A stretch of 34,608 bases of DNA from Chloroflexota bacterium (GTDB taxonomy: Bacteria; Chloroflexota; Anaerolineae; Aggregatilineales; UBA2796), in contig RFIM01000097.1 of assembly GCA_003695215.1 (NCBI GenBank), positions 1-34,608 of the forward strand, read 5' to 3'. Of the stretch, positions 7,073 through 15,532 are shown one piece after another. Below the pieces are notes generated by a model that did not search any database, had not been told where the DNA came from, and saw only the letters and a program-made list of their open reading frames with translations. Made by a program: the position numbers and the translations under genes. Within the stretch, counting starts at the first letter, position 1; each line of letters opens with the position of its first letter.

Positions 7073-8560
7073 CCGATCGTAGCGCAGCAAGAAGTTCGGC
7101 TCGATCAGCACGCCACGCACTGATTCAGCCGCATACAGCACCTGGACGCTTTGCCAGAGCGGAATCGCCACTAGATCGCGCATGGCGAGTGCCTCAAGCG
7201 CCATGTACGAATCGCGCAGCGCCGCTTGCGCCAAGAGTTGGGCCGCCTCGGCAGTATTGTACTCAGCGCCGAGAGCTAATTCGCCCGTCAGCAGCGGCTC
7301 AAAATATGCCTGTGGATGCGGCACCAAAGGCGACCAGCCTATCACCAGGAGCCGAAAGGCGCGCCGATTGACCTGATCGAAGAAAGTGCGCGGTTCCAAG
7401 TCTTGAACGCTGAAGCGCAGCGCGTCCACAGTAGTGATCTCGCTGAACAGGCGCGTGGCAGCGCTTAGCACGGCATCGCCGTAGACCAAGCGCGCTGTCT
7501 GCACTTCGCTCACGATTTGCCGAAAGCGCGTGAAGCCGCCTTCGCTGAGGGCGCTGCGTAGCCTCTCTAGCTCAAAATCAGCGTAGCGCGGCGCCTCTGC
7601 TGGGCTGAGCGGCGTGAAAGTGAACAAGGGTATGCCATAGCCGTTCAAGCCGTCGCGCACAGCGCGCGCGCGGCTCAAGCTGAGCATCAGGATGCGCCGC
7701 GCCTGCGGATTATCGAACGGCTCGCGGCGCTGCGCGACGATCAAGTAGAAACACTGTAAGCTTGGCGCTGTATGCTCTTGAATGGCCGAGGCCTGTTGCG
7801 CATCAAGCGCATCGGCGCTGGCTAGGCCGCGCCACGCCACGTGCACCTCGCCGCGTTTGAGTGCCTCGCGCAGCGCAGCCGAGCTGCTGTAGCGCCGTAA
7901 AACGATCGTCGGCGTCCGTGGCGGCGCGCCGCGCCAAGCCTCATCGGCCACAAGCCGATACTCATCGAAGCTGAAAGCATCCAGGCGGTAAATGCCGTTA
8001 GTGTGCAGCGCGCTCAGCTCAGGGCGCTGATTGAGCCGATCCGTAGGGAAGCTCTGCGCGTGCAGCGGGAAAAATGGCGGCAAGGCCACGAGTTGGCGCA
8101 CAAAACTAGATGGCAACGCCTTGACGAGCCTCAGCTGCAGCGCGCCCGAGTCGTCCACAGCTGCGCTGCGCACGTACGGCGCCACAAAGGCCGCAGCGCG
8201 GCCGTTCAGGCGCAAGACTCGGTTGATTGAGTCGGCGAAGGTTTGGGCTGTGATCGGCGTGCCGTCATTGAAGGCAGCATCGGCGCGCAGGCGGAAAGTG
8301 TGCCTCAGGCCGTCTGCGCTCGCCTGATGTGACTCAGCCAGCGCCAATGTGTAGGTCAGGCTGCCATGCGCTTGGCGCGTCAAGCCTGTGTAGAGATGCG
8401 TCAAGACTTCCCACTCAAAGTAAGTGGATGCATCAGCAGGATCGAGGTTGAGCAGCGGCTCCAGCGTGCCGATGATCAGGGCAGGCTGCGCAGCAGTGCG
8501 CATTGGCAGGAGCGCACAGAAAGTCAGCGCGATCAGCAAGAGAGCGCGCAAGCGCGACAT
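7058..8560 (-). CDS. Secreted extracellular solute-binding protein, family 5 (peptide/nickel type)
   Basis: This 500-residue protein has a Sec signal peptide (cleavage probably after TAA, before QPAL) and an SBP_bac_5 fold: an early LDPADASTYFEWEVLTHL segment, the family-typical FRLRADAAFNDGTPITAQTF, and NPQARRILMLSLSR in the second lobe. The family binds peptides, nickel or oligosaccharides for ABC importers. There is no lipobox Cys, so membrane attachment is not evident. No permease or ATPase gene lies in the window. It is the last gene of an operon with three TPR proteins (18 bp gap, GAGGAG ribosome site), which suggests a role with them rather than with a classical importer. The C-terminal lobe looks complete. 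Confidence 0.85.
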   Translation of the reverse strand: MSRLRALLLIALTFCALLPMRTAAQPALIIGTLEPLLNLDPADASTYFEWEVLTHLYTGLTRQAHGSLTYTLALAESHQASADGLRHTFRLRADAAFNDGTPITAQTFADSINRVLRLNGRAAAFVAPYVRSAAVDDSGALQLRLVKALPSSFVRQLVALPPFFPLHAQSFPTDRLNQRPELSALHTNGIYRLDAFSFDEYRLVADEAWRGAPPRTPTIVLRRYSSSAALREALKRGEVHVAWRGLASADALDAQQASAIQEHTAPSLQCFYLIVAQRREPFDNPQARRILMLSLSRARAVRDGLNGYGIPLFTFTPLSPAEAPRYADFELERLRSALSEGGFTRFRQIVSEVQTARLVYGDAVLSAATRLFSEITTVDALRFSVQDLEPRTFFDQVNRRAFRLLVIGWSPLVPHPQAYFEPLLTGELALGAEYNTAEAAQLLAQAALRDSYMALEALAMRDLVAIPLWQSVQVLYAAESVRGVLIEPNFLLRYDRLRLV

Positions 8561-8578
8561 GATATCACTCCTCTTCAG

Positions 8579-9862
8579 TCAGCTACCGCTAGGTTGTGTG
8601 GCAATTGGCGGCGCCGCTGGCAGGTTGCCACCGCATTGGCGCAAGCCATCTTGGAATTGGCTAGCGAGCGCGCCGTTGGCGTCAAGGCGTGCGCCTTCGC
8701 GCAGAAGCGGCAAGGCCTCGCTACAGCGATTCAGCAAACTGAGCGAGAGACCTGCTACTAGGTAGGCGGCAGGGTCTTGAGAGCCGTAATCGATCGCCTG
8801 CAACGCAACCTCAGCAGCGCGCTGATAGTTCTGTGCACGGTAGAGGACTGTGCCGAGCCAGCGCAAGCACTTGATCTGCTTAGGATCGATATCGCGGCAG
8901 CGCTCCAGGTAGGTGCGCGCCTGATTGGGATCGCCGCGATTCAGATAGATGCGCCCGAGCAGGTAAGGGTTGATCGGATCGTCTTTATCGCGGTTGAAGG
9001 CTTCTTGCAGGATGCTGATGGCCTTGTCCGAATCGGCGCGATTCAGGTAATAGCCGGCGATCCACTGAGCGATGTAGCCGCGTGGCGCGCTCGGATCGCT
9101 TTGGGCAACGCGCCAGGCTTCTTCGTAAGCGCGAATTGCCTCAGCGCCGCTAGAGCGGCTGAGCACGTTGCCTTGTACTACATAGGCGTAGGCCAGGGCC
9201 GTTACATCGATTGGATTGTTCGTCTTCGCTAACTCGATAGCTTCTTCAGCGTAGCGCGCCGCTTCCTCAGGGCGATCTAAATCGTCGTAAGTATCAGCGA
9301 GGACGGCGAGCAGCATTGGATTGCGGGGTTCCAGATCGCGTGCCCGCAGAAGGTATGGCAGTGCCAGCTGCGGCTTGCCGCTGTTGTTGTAGGCCAAGCC
9401 GCTCATGATCCAGCCTTCAGCGGATTCAGGATCGGCGTTCAACGCCGCGGTTGCAGCGCGCAGCACTTCGGCGTGGCGCGCCTTGTCATCAGGATCGCCG
9501 CGCAGGGCGATGATCCGCGTGAGTGTGGCGAAAAGTTGCACGTCGTTCGGCGCCAAATCGCCCAGGCTCCATAGCGCCGCAATGGCGTTGTTGACGTTGC
9601 CGGCTTGCATGTAGCTGATGTAGCGCACGCGCAAATCAGCGGCAGGCACTGTCGGTGTAGGCGTCGGCGGATTCAGCTGAATGCGGATATTGCGGCTGGC
9701 CCAATCGCCAAGGCGCTGGCTGACTGCCTCGCGCGCATTCCAGATCAGCAGCAGCGGAATCAGCACAATTGGAAACAGGATGTATAGCCATAGCCAGCGC
9801 AAATTGAGCAAGTAGCGCCGCTTGCCTTTGGCTGTGTAGCGCTTCGGCGTACGCAGATACAT
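8579..9862 (-). CDS. Membrane-anchored TPR protein (third of three paralogues)
   Basis: This 427-residue protein has a short basic cytosolic tail, a membrane helix (about residues 22-41), a PPTPTPT linker, then TPR-type helical repeats over the rest of the chain, e.g. AATAALNADPESAEGWIMSG and YLLRARDLEPRNPMLLAVLA. TPRs are protein-binding scaffolds, and here they should face outside the membrane. It has four cysteines (322, 332, 380, 410). The last two have the same 30-residue spacing as the terminal pair in the two upstream paralogues. It is the most diverged of the three and lacks their conserved APTNVDI repeat. It lies 6 bp behind the second paralogue and 18 bp before the binding-protein gene. 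Confidence 0.88.
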   Translation of the reverse strand: MYLRTPKRYTAKGKRRYLLNLRWLWLYILFPIVLIPLLLIWNAREAVSQRLGDWASRNIRIQLNPPTPTPTVPAADLRVRYISYMQAGNVNNAIAALWSLGDLAPNDVQLFATLTRIIALRGDPDDKARHAEVLRAATAALNADPESAEGWIMSGLAYNNSGKPQLALPYLLRARDLEPRNPMLLAVLADTYDDLDRPEEAARYAEEAIELAKTNNPIDVTALAYAYVVQGNVLSRSSGAEAIRAYEEAWRVAQSDPSAPRGYIAQWIAGYYLNRADSDKAISILQEAFNRDKDDPINPYLLGRIYLNRGDPNQARTYLERCRDIDPKQIKCLRWLGTVLYRAQNYQRAAEVALQAIDYGSQDPAAYLVAGLSLSLLNRCSEALPLLREGARLDANGALASQFQDGLRQCGGNLPAAPPIATQPSGS

Positions 9863-9868
9863 AGCGCT

Positions 9869-11116
9869 TCAACTTCCTGTGCGCTGATTGCAGATCGCCA
9901 CGCCTTTGTTGACCAGCTCAACGGCGCGCTGGCTGGTCGTCCATGCCAGCACATCATTGAAGATCGGCATGGCGCGTGCGCAATCGCCAAGCGAGAGATA
10001 AGCCAAGCCGCCATAAGACCAACACTCGGTTTGGCGCACAGGCGCAGGCACTTGCGCATCCAGGCTGCGGCAAGTATCAAAGGCTTCGACTGCTTGTTCG
10101 TACTCCATCAGGCGGTAGTGCACCTCGCCGAGCCAGCGCCACGCAGTCGTGTAGCTTGGATCGATATCCACAGCAGTGCGGCAGTTATCGCGGGCTAGGT
10201 TGCGCTCGCCAATGGCGAAATAGGCGCGGCACAAGCTGGTGTAGGCCTTGACGCTGCGTCGATTCATGCCCAGCACGGTATCGTAAGCGTTAATCGCCAA
10301 CAAATTGAGCGCTTGATCGCCGCGCTGCAAGCCTGTGGCGAGCGCCTGCGCCGCAAGGTTGAAGTAGGGGAACTCCAGACGCGGGTTGTAGGCAGCGGCG
10401 CGCTTGAAGTGATCGATCGCCTGATCGGCGCGGCGCGAAGCGGCTAGCAAGAAGGCGTAGGCTGTGTTGCCTTCCAAGTGGTTCGGATCGAGCTGCAAGG
10501 CGCGCTGGGCAGCCTCAAAGGCGACGTCATAGCGCGCTAGATCGTAGTAAGCGAGCGCCAGGTAGGCATGCGCATTCGCATCTTCGGGCAGCAAGGTGAT
10601 GGCGCGGTTGCACGCCTGAGCGGCCTCTTCGCTGCGGGCAAGGCGCACGAGCGCATAGCATTGAATGGCAAAGGCGCGTCCATGGCGCGGATTGGCTTCG
10701 ACCAGCTGGTTAGCATAAGCCAGCGCTGATTCGCGGTCGGGCCAATTGCGCTCATCATCAAAGCTACGGTAGATGTGCATTCGCGCCAACTCGTAGACGA
10801 TATCGACGTTAGTTGGCGCTAGGCGCGCGGCGTGCGTATAGTGTTCGATGGCGGCATTCAGGTTGCCGCGCCAAAAGGCCAGATCGCCCTGCCGTGCTGC
10901 CTCAAGGGCAGTAGGCGTTGGCGTTTGCACAATGCCGAAAGCTGCCAGGACCACAGGTTGAATAGCACTCAGCTGCCAGAAGACAATGCCCGTGCCGATC
11001 AGCGCCACAATCACTAGGGCCAGTAAGAGCGCTGTGCGGCGCCGACGCCGCTCGCGGAAGAGCAGGCCTTTGCCGAGCGCAGATTGATGGCGGCGGATGT
11101 AATAGTCGCGCGGCAT
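9869..11116 (-). CDS. Membrane-anchored TPR protein (second of three paralogues)
   Basis: This 415-residue protein has an Arg-rich N-terminus (RERRRRR), one membrane helix (about 28-49), a short TPTPT linker and TPR repeats up to the C-terminus. It is clearly a duplicate of the gene before it: shared segments include AARLAPTNVDI, NPRLEFPYF against NPKLEFPYF, and AWRWLGEV. All eight cysteines (153, 169, 296, 312, 349, 365, 379, 409) align with cysteines of that paralogue. Pairs are 16 residues apart within one helix-turn-helix repeat, where the two helices touch, which suggests disulfides in an extracytoplasmic scaffold. The binding partner is unknown. It lies 13 bp behind the first paralogue. 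Confidence 0.88.
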   Translation of the reverse strand: MPRDYYIRRHQSALGKGLLFRERRRRRTALLLALVIVALIGTGIVFWQLSAIQPVVLAAFGIVQTPTPTALEAARQGDLAFWRGNLNAAIEHYTHAARLAPTNVDIVYELARMHIYRSFDDERNWPDRESALAYANQLVEANPRHGRAFAIQCYALVRLARSEEAAQACNRAITLLPEDANAHAYLALAYYDLARYDVAFEAAQRALQLDPNHLEGNTAYAFLLAASRRADQAIDHFKRAAAYNPRLEFPYFNLAAQALATGLQRGDQALNLLAINAYDTVLGMNRRSVKAYTSLCRAYFAIGERNLARDNCRTAVDIDPSYTTAWRWLGEVHYRLMEYEQAVEAFDTCRSLDAQVPAPVRQTECWSYGGLAYLSLGDCARAMPIFNDVLAWTTSQRAVELVNKGVAICNQRTGS

Positions 11117-11129
11117 GGCTCAGCGGCTC

Positions 11130-12455
11130 CTAGACAATTGGCGTCGGGCGCGGCGTCGGCGTTGGGATTGGCGTCGGCGTACGATACAGGCCTTGATAGG
11201 CAGTGGCGCATTTCTCGATAGTGCGGCGCGTCTCACGGATAGCGATCTCGTCCGTCGTCCAGGTCAGCACGTCATCGAGAATAGGTATGGCAGTGTTGCA
11301 ATCGCCGAGGATGAAATAGCCAACGCCGCGCAGCCACCAGCAGGTCGGATCGCGCAGCGCCTTTGGGATGCCTTGTCGCTCTTCGAGCTGAGCGCAAGTG
11401 CGCAGCGCCTCGACGGCATCTTCGTAGTTGCGGCTCTTGTGATACACCTCGCCCAGCCAGCGCCACGCCTGGCTGGACTCAGGATCGATGCGCGTCGCTT
11501 CTTGGCAGTATTCGCGGGCGAGTTTCGGCTCACCTTTGGCCAGATAAGTTTGGCAGATGCGCGTATAGGCCTTTACGCTGCTCGGATTGTGCTGCAAGAT
11601 GGTGTTATAGGCGCTCAAGGCGATGCGGTAGAGCGTCTCAGCGCGGTCAGGGTTGCGCTCGACGTTAGCCAACGAGTAGGCATAGAAGGCCATCTGGAAA
11701 TAAGGAAATTCCAGCTTTGGATTGATGGACGCCGCTAACTTGTAGTGATCGAGGGCGCGCTCGACGCGCCCTTGAAAGGCAAGCGCGAGCGCATAGGCCA
11801 TGTTGCCATCAATGCTCTTTGGGTTCAAGCGCACAGCCGTCGCCGCTTCATCGAGCGCTGCTGCTGTGCGGCCTAGATCGTACTGAGCCAAAGCCAAGTA
11901 AGCGTGCGACTCGGAGTCGTTCGGGTTCAGGTCAATGGCACGGATACAAGATTGGACAGCAGCGCTGCTTTGACGGGCGCGGATCAGCGCGAAGCAGTGA
12001 ATGGTGTAGGCCCGTGGATTGTTGGGCGCGCTCTCAATCAGGCGATTCGTCCATTGCAGCGCCTCGTCAATATCGCCGATGAAGCGCGCGTCGTTATAGC
12101 TACGGTAGAGCAATGTCCGCGCCAGTTCATAGATGATGTCTACATTGGTCGGCGCCAGGCGCGCTGCATTGCGGTAAGCCGCTATAGCGCTGTCCAGGTC
12201 GCCCTGCCAGAAAGCGGCATCGCCTTGCTGGGCCCAAGCGCCCGCGGTGATGGTAGGCGTCGGCTGGATGCCCACAAGGGCTAGCACACGCGGCTGCAAC
12301 GCGTCCATTTGCCAAAAAGCCAGCAGCGCTAGCAGGAAAGTCGGTAGCCAGAGCGTATAGAACCAGAGCGGCAGCGCGGCGCGCCTTCTTTGGCGGAAGG
12401 ATAAGCCGCCGCGCCGTCCGCTGCGGTTCCGTTGAATGCGCGGGTAGTGATTCAT
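11130..12455 (-). CDS. Membrane-anchored TPR protein (first of three paralogues)
   Basis: This 441-residue protein has a basic N-terminus, one membrane helix (about residues 31-50), a QPTPT linker, roughly nine TPR-type repeats and a C-terminal TPTPIPTPTPRPTP tail. Eight cysteines (154, 170, 301, 317, 354, 372, 386, 416) occur as likely intra-repeat pairs and match those of the next gene. The Thr/Pro tail might cross the cell wall or carry O-glycans; this is inference. It is the first gene of a four-gene operon ending in a solute-binding protein, with a TTGACA-N17-TATGCT promoter upstream. I cannot assign a function beyond protein-binding scaffold. Confidence 0.88.
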   Translation of the reverse strand: MNHYPRIQRNRSGRRGGLSFRQRRRAALPLWFYTLWLPTFLLALLAFWQMDALQPRVLALVGIQPTPTITAGAWAQQGDAAFWQGDLDSAIAAYRNAARLAPTNVDIIYELARTLLYRSYNDARFIGDIDEALQWTNRLIESAPNNPRAYTIHCFALIRARQSSAAVQSCIRAIDLNPNDSESHAYLALAQYDLGRTAAALDEAATAVRLNPKSIDGNMAYALALAFQGRVERALDHYKLAASINPKLEFPYFQMAFYAYSLANVERNPDRAETLYRIALSAYNTILQHNPSSVKAYTRICQTYLAKGEPKLAREYCQEATRIDPESSQAWRWLGEVYHKSRNYEDAVEALRTCAQLEERQGIPKALRDPTCWWLRGVGYFILGDCNTAIPILDDVLTWTTDEIAIRETRRTIEKCATAYQGLYRTPTPIPTPTPRPTPIV

Positions 12456-12517
12456 GCGCTAATAGGACATCCTCAAGCACGAGTTGGCAGGCAGGCCTAC
12501 AGCTTGCCCAAGGGCTA

Positions 12518-12546
12518 AGCATACAAAGGCGGCTTCAGCTTGTCAA
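12518..12546 (-). promoter_or_regulatory. Promoter of the TPR / binding-protein operon
   Basis: On the minus strand a consensus TTGACA (12546-12541) is followed after 17 bp by TATGCT (12523-12518). The leader to the first TPR start codon is about 55 bp. A GAGGA element lies 14 bp before that ATG, slightly far. Confidence 0.6.
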
Positions 12547-12601
12547 TCAGCGTTTGATAAGGAACTGCTGGGATGCAGGCGGATGGCTTACAGCGCGTGG
12601 A

Positions 12602-12613
12602 TTGTGGTATAAT
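12602..12613 (+). promoter_or_regulatory. Extended -10 element pointing antisense into the small hypothetical gene
   Basis: TTGTGGTATAAT contains a TG extended -10 and a perfect TATAAT on the plus strand. It abuts the stop codon of the minus-strand gene 12613-12993, so transcription from it would run antisense through that gene. No good -35 box is seen. Confidence 0.3.
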
Positions 12614-12993
12614 TAAGAAGACGGATCGAGCAGCAAACGCACGCCGAGAATTCTGACGGGCTTTTGTTGGACGAACAACCGAAGCAGCTTGCGGTTAGGG
12701 AATGGCGCTGTTTTGCCTGCCACAATCAGCGCCGAGAGAATTGGGTCGAGCTCCTCAAGGCGCTGATGCACGCTGAGCATGAAGCGGCCATATGGTCTGT
12801 TCTCCGATAATTGACGCGGCACGCTGCGCCCGCTGGAAGCGATTGAGCGCGGCACTTCGCTCGCCCACATAGCGACGATTGGCGCGTTGAGCAACTCGGC
12901 CAAGCTAGGGCGATGTGGATACATCTCCGTTCCCCACTCACGCTCGTGGAGCTGCACCAATTCCATGAAGCCCTTGTCAATATCGATCGGCAT
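12613..12993 (-). CDS. Hypothetical protein, unrecognised (126 aa)
   Basis: This is a single open frame on the minus strand with no competing gene opposite. It encodes a mixed alpha/beta-looking soluble protein without signal peptide or membrane segment. The C-terminal half (VHQRLEELDPILSALIVAG and KPVRILGVRLLLD) is hydrophobic and regular enough to be a real fold, but I do not recognise a family. ATG 12993 is chosen over TTG 12999 because no better ribosome site distinguishes them. A TATAAT lies about 48 bp upstream on the same strand (13047-13042). It stands alone between the TPR operon and the NYN gene. Confidence 0.55.
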   Translation of the reverse strand: MPIDIDKGFMELVQLHEREWGTEMYPHRPSLAELLNAPIVAMWASEVPRSIASSGRSVPRQLSENRPYGRFMLSVHQRLEELDPILSALIVAGKTAPFPNRKLLRLFVQQKPVRILGVRLLLDPSS

Positions 12994-13041
12994 GCTCAAT
13001 CTCGCTCTTCAGAGGCAAGCCACAAGCGCTGCACCCGTTGG

Positions 13042-13047
13042 ATTATA
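13042..13047 (-). promoter_or_regulatory. -10 box of the 126-aa hypothetical gene
   Basis: TATAAT on the minus strand lies within TATAGTATAAT, about 48 bp before the ATG. The -35 match at 17-18 bp is poor (TTCGGC), so this is a partial assignment. Confidence 0.35.
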
Positions 13048-13402
13048 CTATAACATACGCGCCGCGCCGAAAGCCTGCCTTGAGCGGCCCGCAGGCTTGT
13101 GCACTTTTGGTTTTTATGCAAAAAATAGTCTCAGCAGGGCATAAGCTGTGACGCTAGCTGCTTAGAGACTGCTTGATCTGGGCTAACTTGCCTGATAAAT
13201 TAGAGCCCTTGCACGAAGTTGATCATTGCGCACACTCGTTCAAATTGGTACAATTGAAATCGGTTACAAGCGTTTATTGCGTTTAAGAATCTTGCGCAAT
13301 TCGCTTTGCGAACATGAGCTTAGCATTAAGTGCGAGCTTGCGTCCAATTTTCAATTTATATTCCATTAACTTTGCTTGCGTGCGAAACTTGGGAGATTAT
13401 GA
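13048..13402. other. AT-richer non-coding stretch before the NYN gene, with repeated TTGCG words
   Basis: No gene is supported here. The second half is visibly richer in A/T than the flanking genes and holds six TTGCG pentamers on the plus strand (starting at 13226, 13277, 13292, 13306, 13338 and 13376). It also has an 8-bp palindrome TTGCGCAA (13292-13299) and a small hairpin TTCGC-TTT-GCGAA (13300-13312). A candidate promoter lies at 13226-13254, giving a leader of about 140 nt. It may be a regulatory leader; no known riboswitch is recognised. Confidence 0.4.
13226..13254 (+). promoter_or_regulatory. Candidate promoter of the NYN-domain gene
   Basis: TTGCGC (13226-13231) and TACAAT (13249-13254) are 17 bp apart, and TGG immediately before TACAAT gives an extended -10. 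The -35 box is weak (3 of 6). The leader would be about 140 nt. Confidence 0.45.
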
Positions 13403-15532
13403 ATGTCCGCTTACCTAATCGTAGATATAGAAGACTTGCTGGTCGGTTTGCAGCAGCGCGCCTTTGCGATTGATCTCTATGATCTCGCCTCGCGCCTGCG
13501 CAGCACAGCCGCGCTAGCCGCTGGCGTGAGCCTGGAGCGCCTGCAGGCTGTGGCTGTAGCCAATTGGGAAAGCGTCCGAGCGCTGAACAGCTCAGCGCAG
13601 CCAATCCTGGAAGGTGTAGGCTTCCAGACCTTCGACGTGCCCGAGCGCGCTCAGTTTGCCGATGCCTTGATGGCACGTTACTTCGGCGATGATGCCGAGC
13701 CGCTGAATGAGCTGATTCTGGTGGCGACTAGCCAGGAAGTGCTCTCGCTGATCGCGCGCGTGCCGAAGCGCCGCAACGCGCGTGTGCGCGTCTGGGCGGA
13801 TAGCGCGCCTAGCACTTCAGACGAGATCATCTATCAGCCGCTTGAGACTGTGCTGGGTATTCAGACGAAGACAGTGGCGCTGTACATCGATTTCGAGAAC
13901 ATCGCCATCAGCCTGAATCAGCAAGGGTATGCCGTCAACTTGGATCGCTTGATCGAAGGGTTCAGCGCACACGCCAAGGCGCATGGGCAAATCGTCAAGA
14001 TGGCAGCCTACGCGCCGTGGGGAAAGCGCGGCAGCCTGCCGCCTTTGATCGACTCGAGCGGGCGCGAAGTCTCTGATGAGGCCAGCAGCCGCCTCGCTTT
14101 GGCCAACATCGATCCTGTTTTCAATCTGCCTGGCAAGAATAGCGCCGATATGCGCATTGCCAAAGACGTGCTTGCCGATAGCGCACAGCCGAACTCGGCT
14201 GATATTTTCATCATTGCCAGCGGTGACCGCGACTTCAACGATGTTTTCTCGGCGCTGCGGGCGCGCAACAAGCAGGTAATTGTCTGGGGCGTGCGCGGCA
14301 GCACCAGCCGCCTGCTAGAGACGAATCCGTCATTGCAGGTTGAATACCTGGACGATTTTCTTGGTTTGACGCGCTATGATGCGCTGAGCGCTCAGCCACA
14401 CATAGCTATGGCGCTCAGCAGTACTGCCACAGCCTTCACACCTTCGCAATGGTCGAGCCTGATCCTGCAATACGATCGCCTGATGGCGAGCCTGGGCGCC
14501 CATGAGGTGACGCTAGAGGCGCTGCAAGAGCATCTACAAGAGATGAACGCTGTGGTCTCAGCAGAGCGCGGGCGCGATTTGATCATGCAGGCTGTGGCGA
14601 TGGGCATCTTCCGCCTGCGCCATGGCGACGGCCTGGACTTTGTGCAGCCTGCCGACGAGCATCCGATCGTGGCGCGCACGCGCCTCGTCCGCGACCGCAT
14701 CCTGTTGCGCGTGGCGAATACGCTGGAAGTGCGCAGCTGGGAATACGTGAACTATGGCTTTTTGCTCAAGGGCATTGCCATGGATCGTGAATTGGACAAG
14801 CCCGGCTTGAACGTAGACGACGCTTGGCGCTCTGAGTGGATAGATTGTCTCGTCCGCGAAGGGCTGCTCATCCGCGAGATGATACCGCACCGCCACAATC
14901 CTGAGGATTTAGTACCCGTGATCAAGCTGGCGCCAGATTTGCCGCCAATGGCGCGCCCAAGGCCACCTGCTATCAATGGCAAGCCTTCGTACGACGATCT
15001 GGATACTTCCTCAACGCAAGTGGTCAAGCGCGACCTTGAGACAGAAGATATGATGAAGCGGATCGTCGTGAGCGTCGATCAGTTCACCAGCTACCGTGGC
15101 TTCACCTGGTGCCCGTTGGGCAGCTTGCATCGGCGCTTGCGGCCATACGATTCAGGTGTGACTTTTCAGCGCGCTGTGGAATGGCTGCAAGAGCTAGGCG
15201 CCGTCAAGATTGACGAATACGAGAATCCTGAGAGTCCTTACAAGACGAAAGGCATCTCGGTGATCTCGACATCCAATGTTGCGCAGGAGATTCTGCGCGA
15301 GCGCAATGCTTTTATCCGCGGCTTACTGCGCCTCTACGAGCAGCATCTGCCAATCAACATGTCCAACATCGCTCGCGAGACAGGCCTGAGCGAAAGTGAG
15401 CTATCGCTCTGGGTATCGATCATGGAGTCAGAGAACGTGCTGAATCCAGTGCAAGGCAAGCCAGGCTTGTACAGCTTGTTCCGCGGGCACCATACGGTCA
15501 ATCTGGTGGCACAGATGGGCGATCAGGCTTGA
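13403..15532 (+). CDS. NYN (PIN-like) domain putative RNase with degenerate second NYN copy and winged-helix regions
   Basis: This 709-residue protein contains a clear NYN/LabA-DUF88 domain (about 157-310). Its acidic metal-binding residues are in YIDFENI (Asp163), SADMRIAKD (Asp249, Asp255) and SGDRDF (Asp275, Asp277), the expected layout of a PIN-like Mg2+-dependent ribonuclease. Residues 1-135 look like a second, decayed copy: IVDIEDLL aligns with the first motif and QFADALM with the second, but the catalytic SGDRDF position reads ATSQEVL. The C-terminal 380 residues are mostly helical and suggest winged-helix or OST-HTH-like repeats (e.g. VTLEALQEHLQ, and FIRGLLRLYEQHLPINMSNI). The RNA target is unknown. 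A GGGAGA site 6 bp upstream supports this ATG. The end overlaps coaX by 10 bp. Confidence 0.85.
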   Translation: MSAYLIVDIEDLLVGLQQRAFAIDLYDLASRLRSTAALAAGVSLERLQAVAVANWESVRALNSSAQPILEGVGFQTFDVPERAQFADALMARYFGDDAEPLNELILVATSQEVLSLIARVPKRRNARVRVWADSAPSTSDEIIYQPLETVLGIQTKTVALYIDFENIAISLNQQGYAVNLDRLIEGFSAHAKAHGQIVKMAAYAPWGKRGSLPPLIDSSGREVSDEASSRLALANIDPVFNLPGKNSADMRIAKDVLADSAQPNSADIFIIASGDRDFNDVFSALRARNKQVIVWGVRGSTSRLLETNPSLQVEYLDDFLGLTRYDALSAQPHIAMALSSTATAFTPSQWSSLILQYDRLMASLGAHEVTLEALQEHLQEMNAVVSAERGRDLIMQAVAMGIFRLRHGDGLDFVQPADEHPIVARTRLVRDRILLRVANTLEVRSWEYVNYGFLLKGIAMDRELDKPGLNVDDAWRSEWIDCLVREGLLIREMIPHRHNPEDLVPVIKLAPDLPPMARPRPPAINGKPSYDDLDTSSTQVVKRDLETEDMMKRIVVSVDQFTSYRGFTWCPLGSLHRRLRPYDSGVTFQRAVEWLQELGAVKIDEYENPESPYKTKGISVISTSNVAQEILRERNAFIRGLLRLYEQHLPINMSNIARETGLSESELSLWVSIMESENVLNPVQGKPGLYSLFRGHHTVNLVAQMGDQA

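Noticed and set aside
11115..11738. 207-codon plus-strand frame opposite the first TPR gene
   Set aside because: The TPR repeats and cysteine pattern prove the minus strand coding; the antisense frame is a shadow.
13048..13402. tRNA, riboswitch or replication origin in the AT-richer gap
   Set aside because: No cloverleaf, no recognisable riboswitch core and no DnaA-box cluster (TTATCCACA-like) could be seen.
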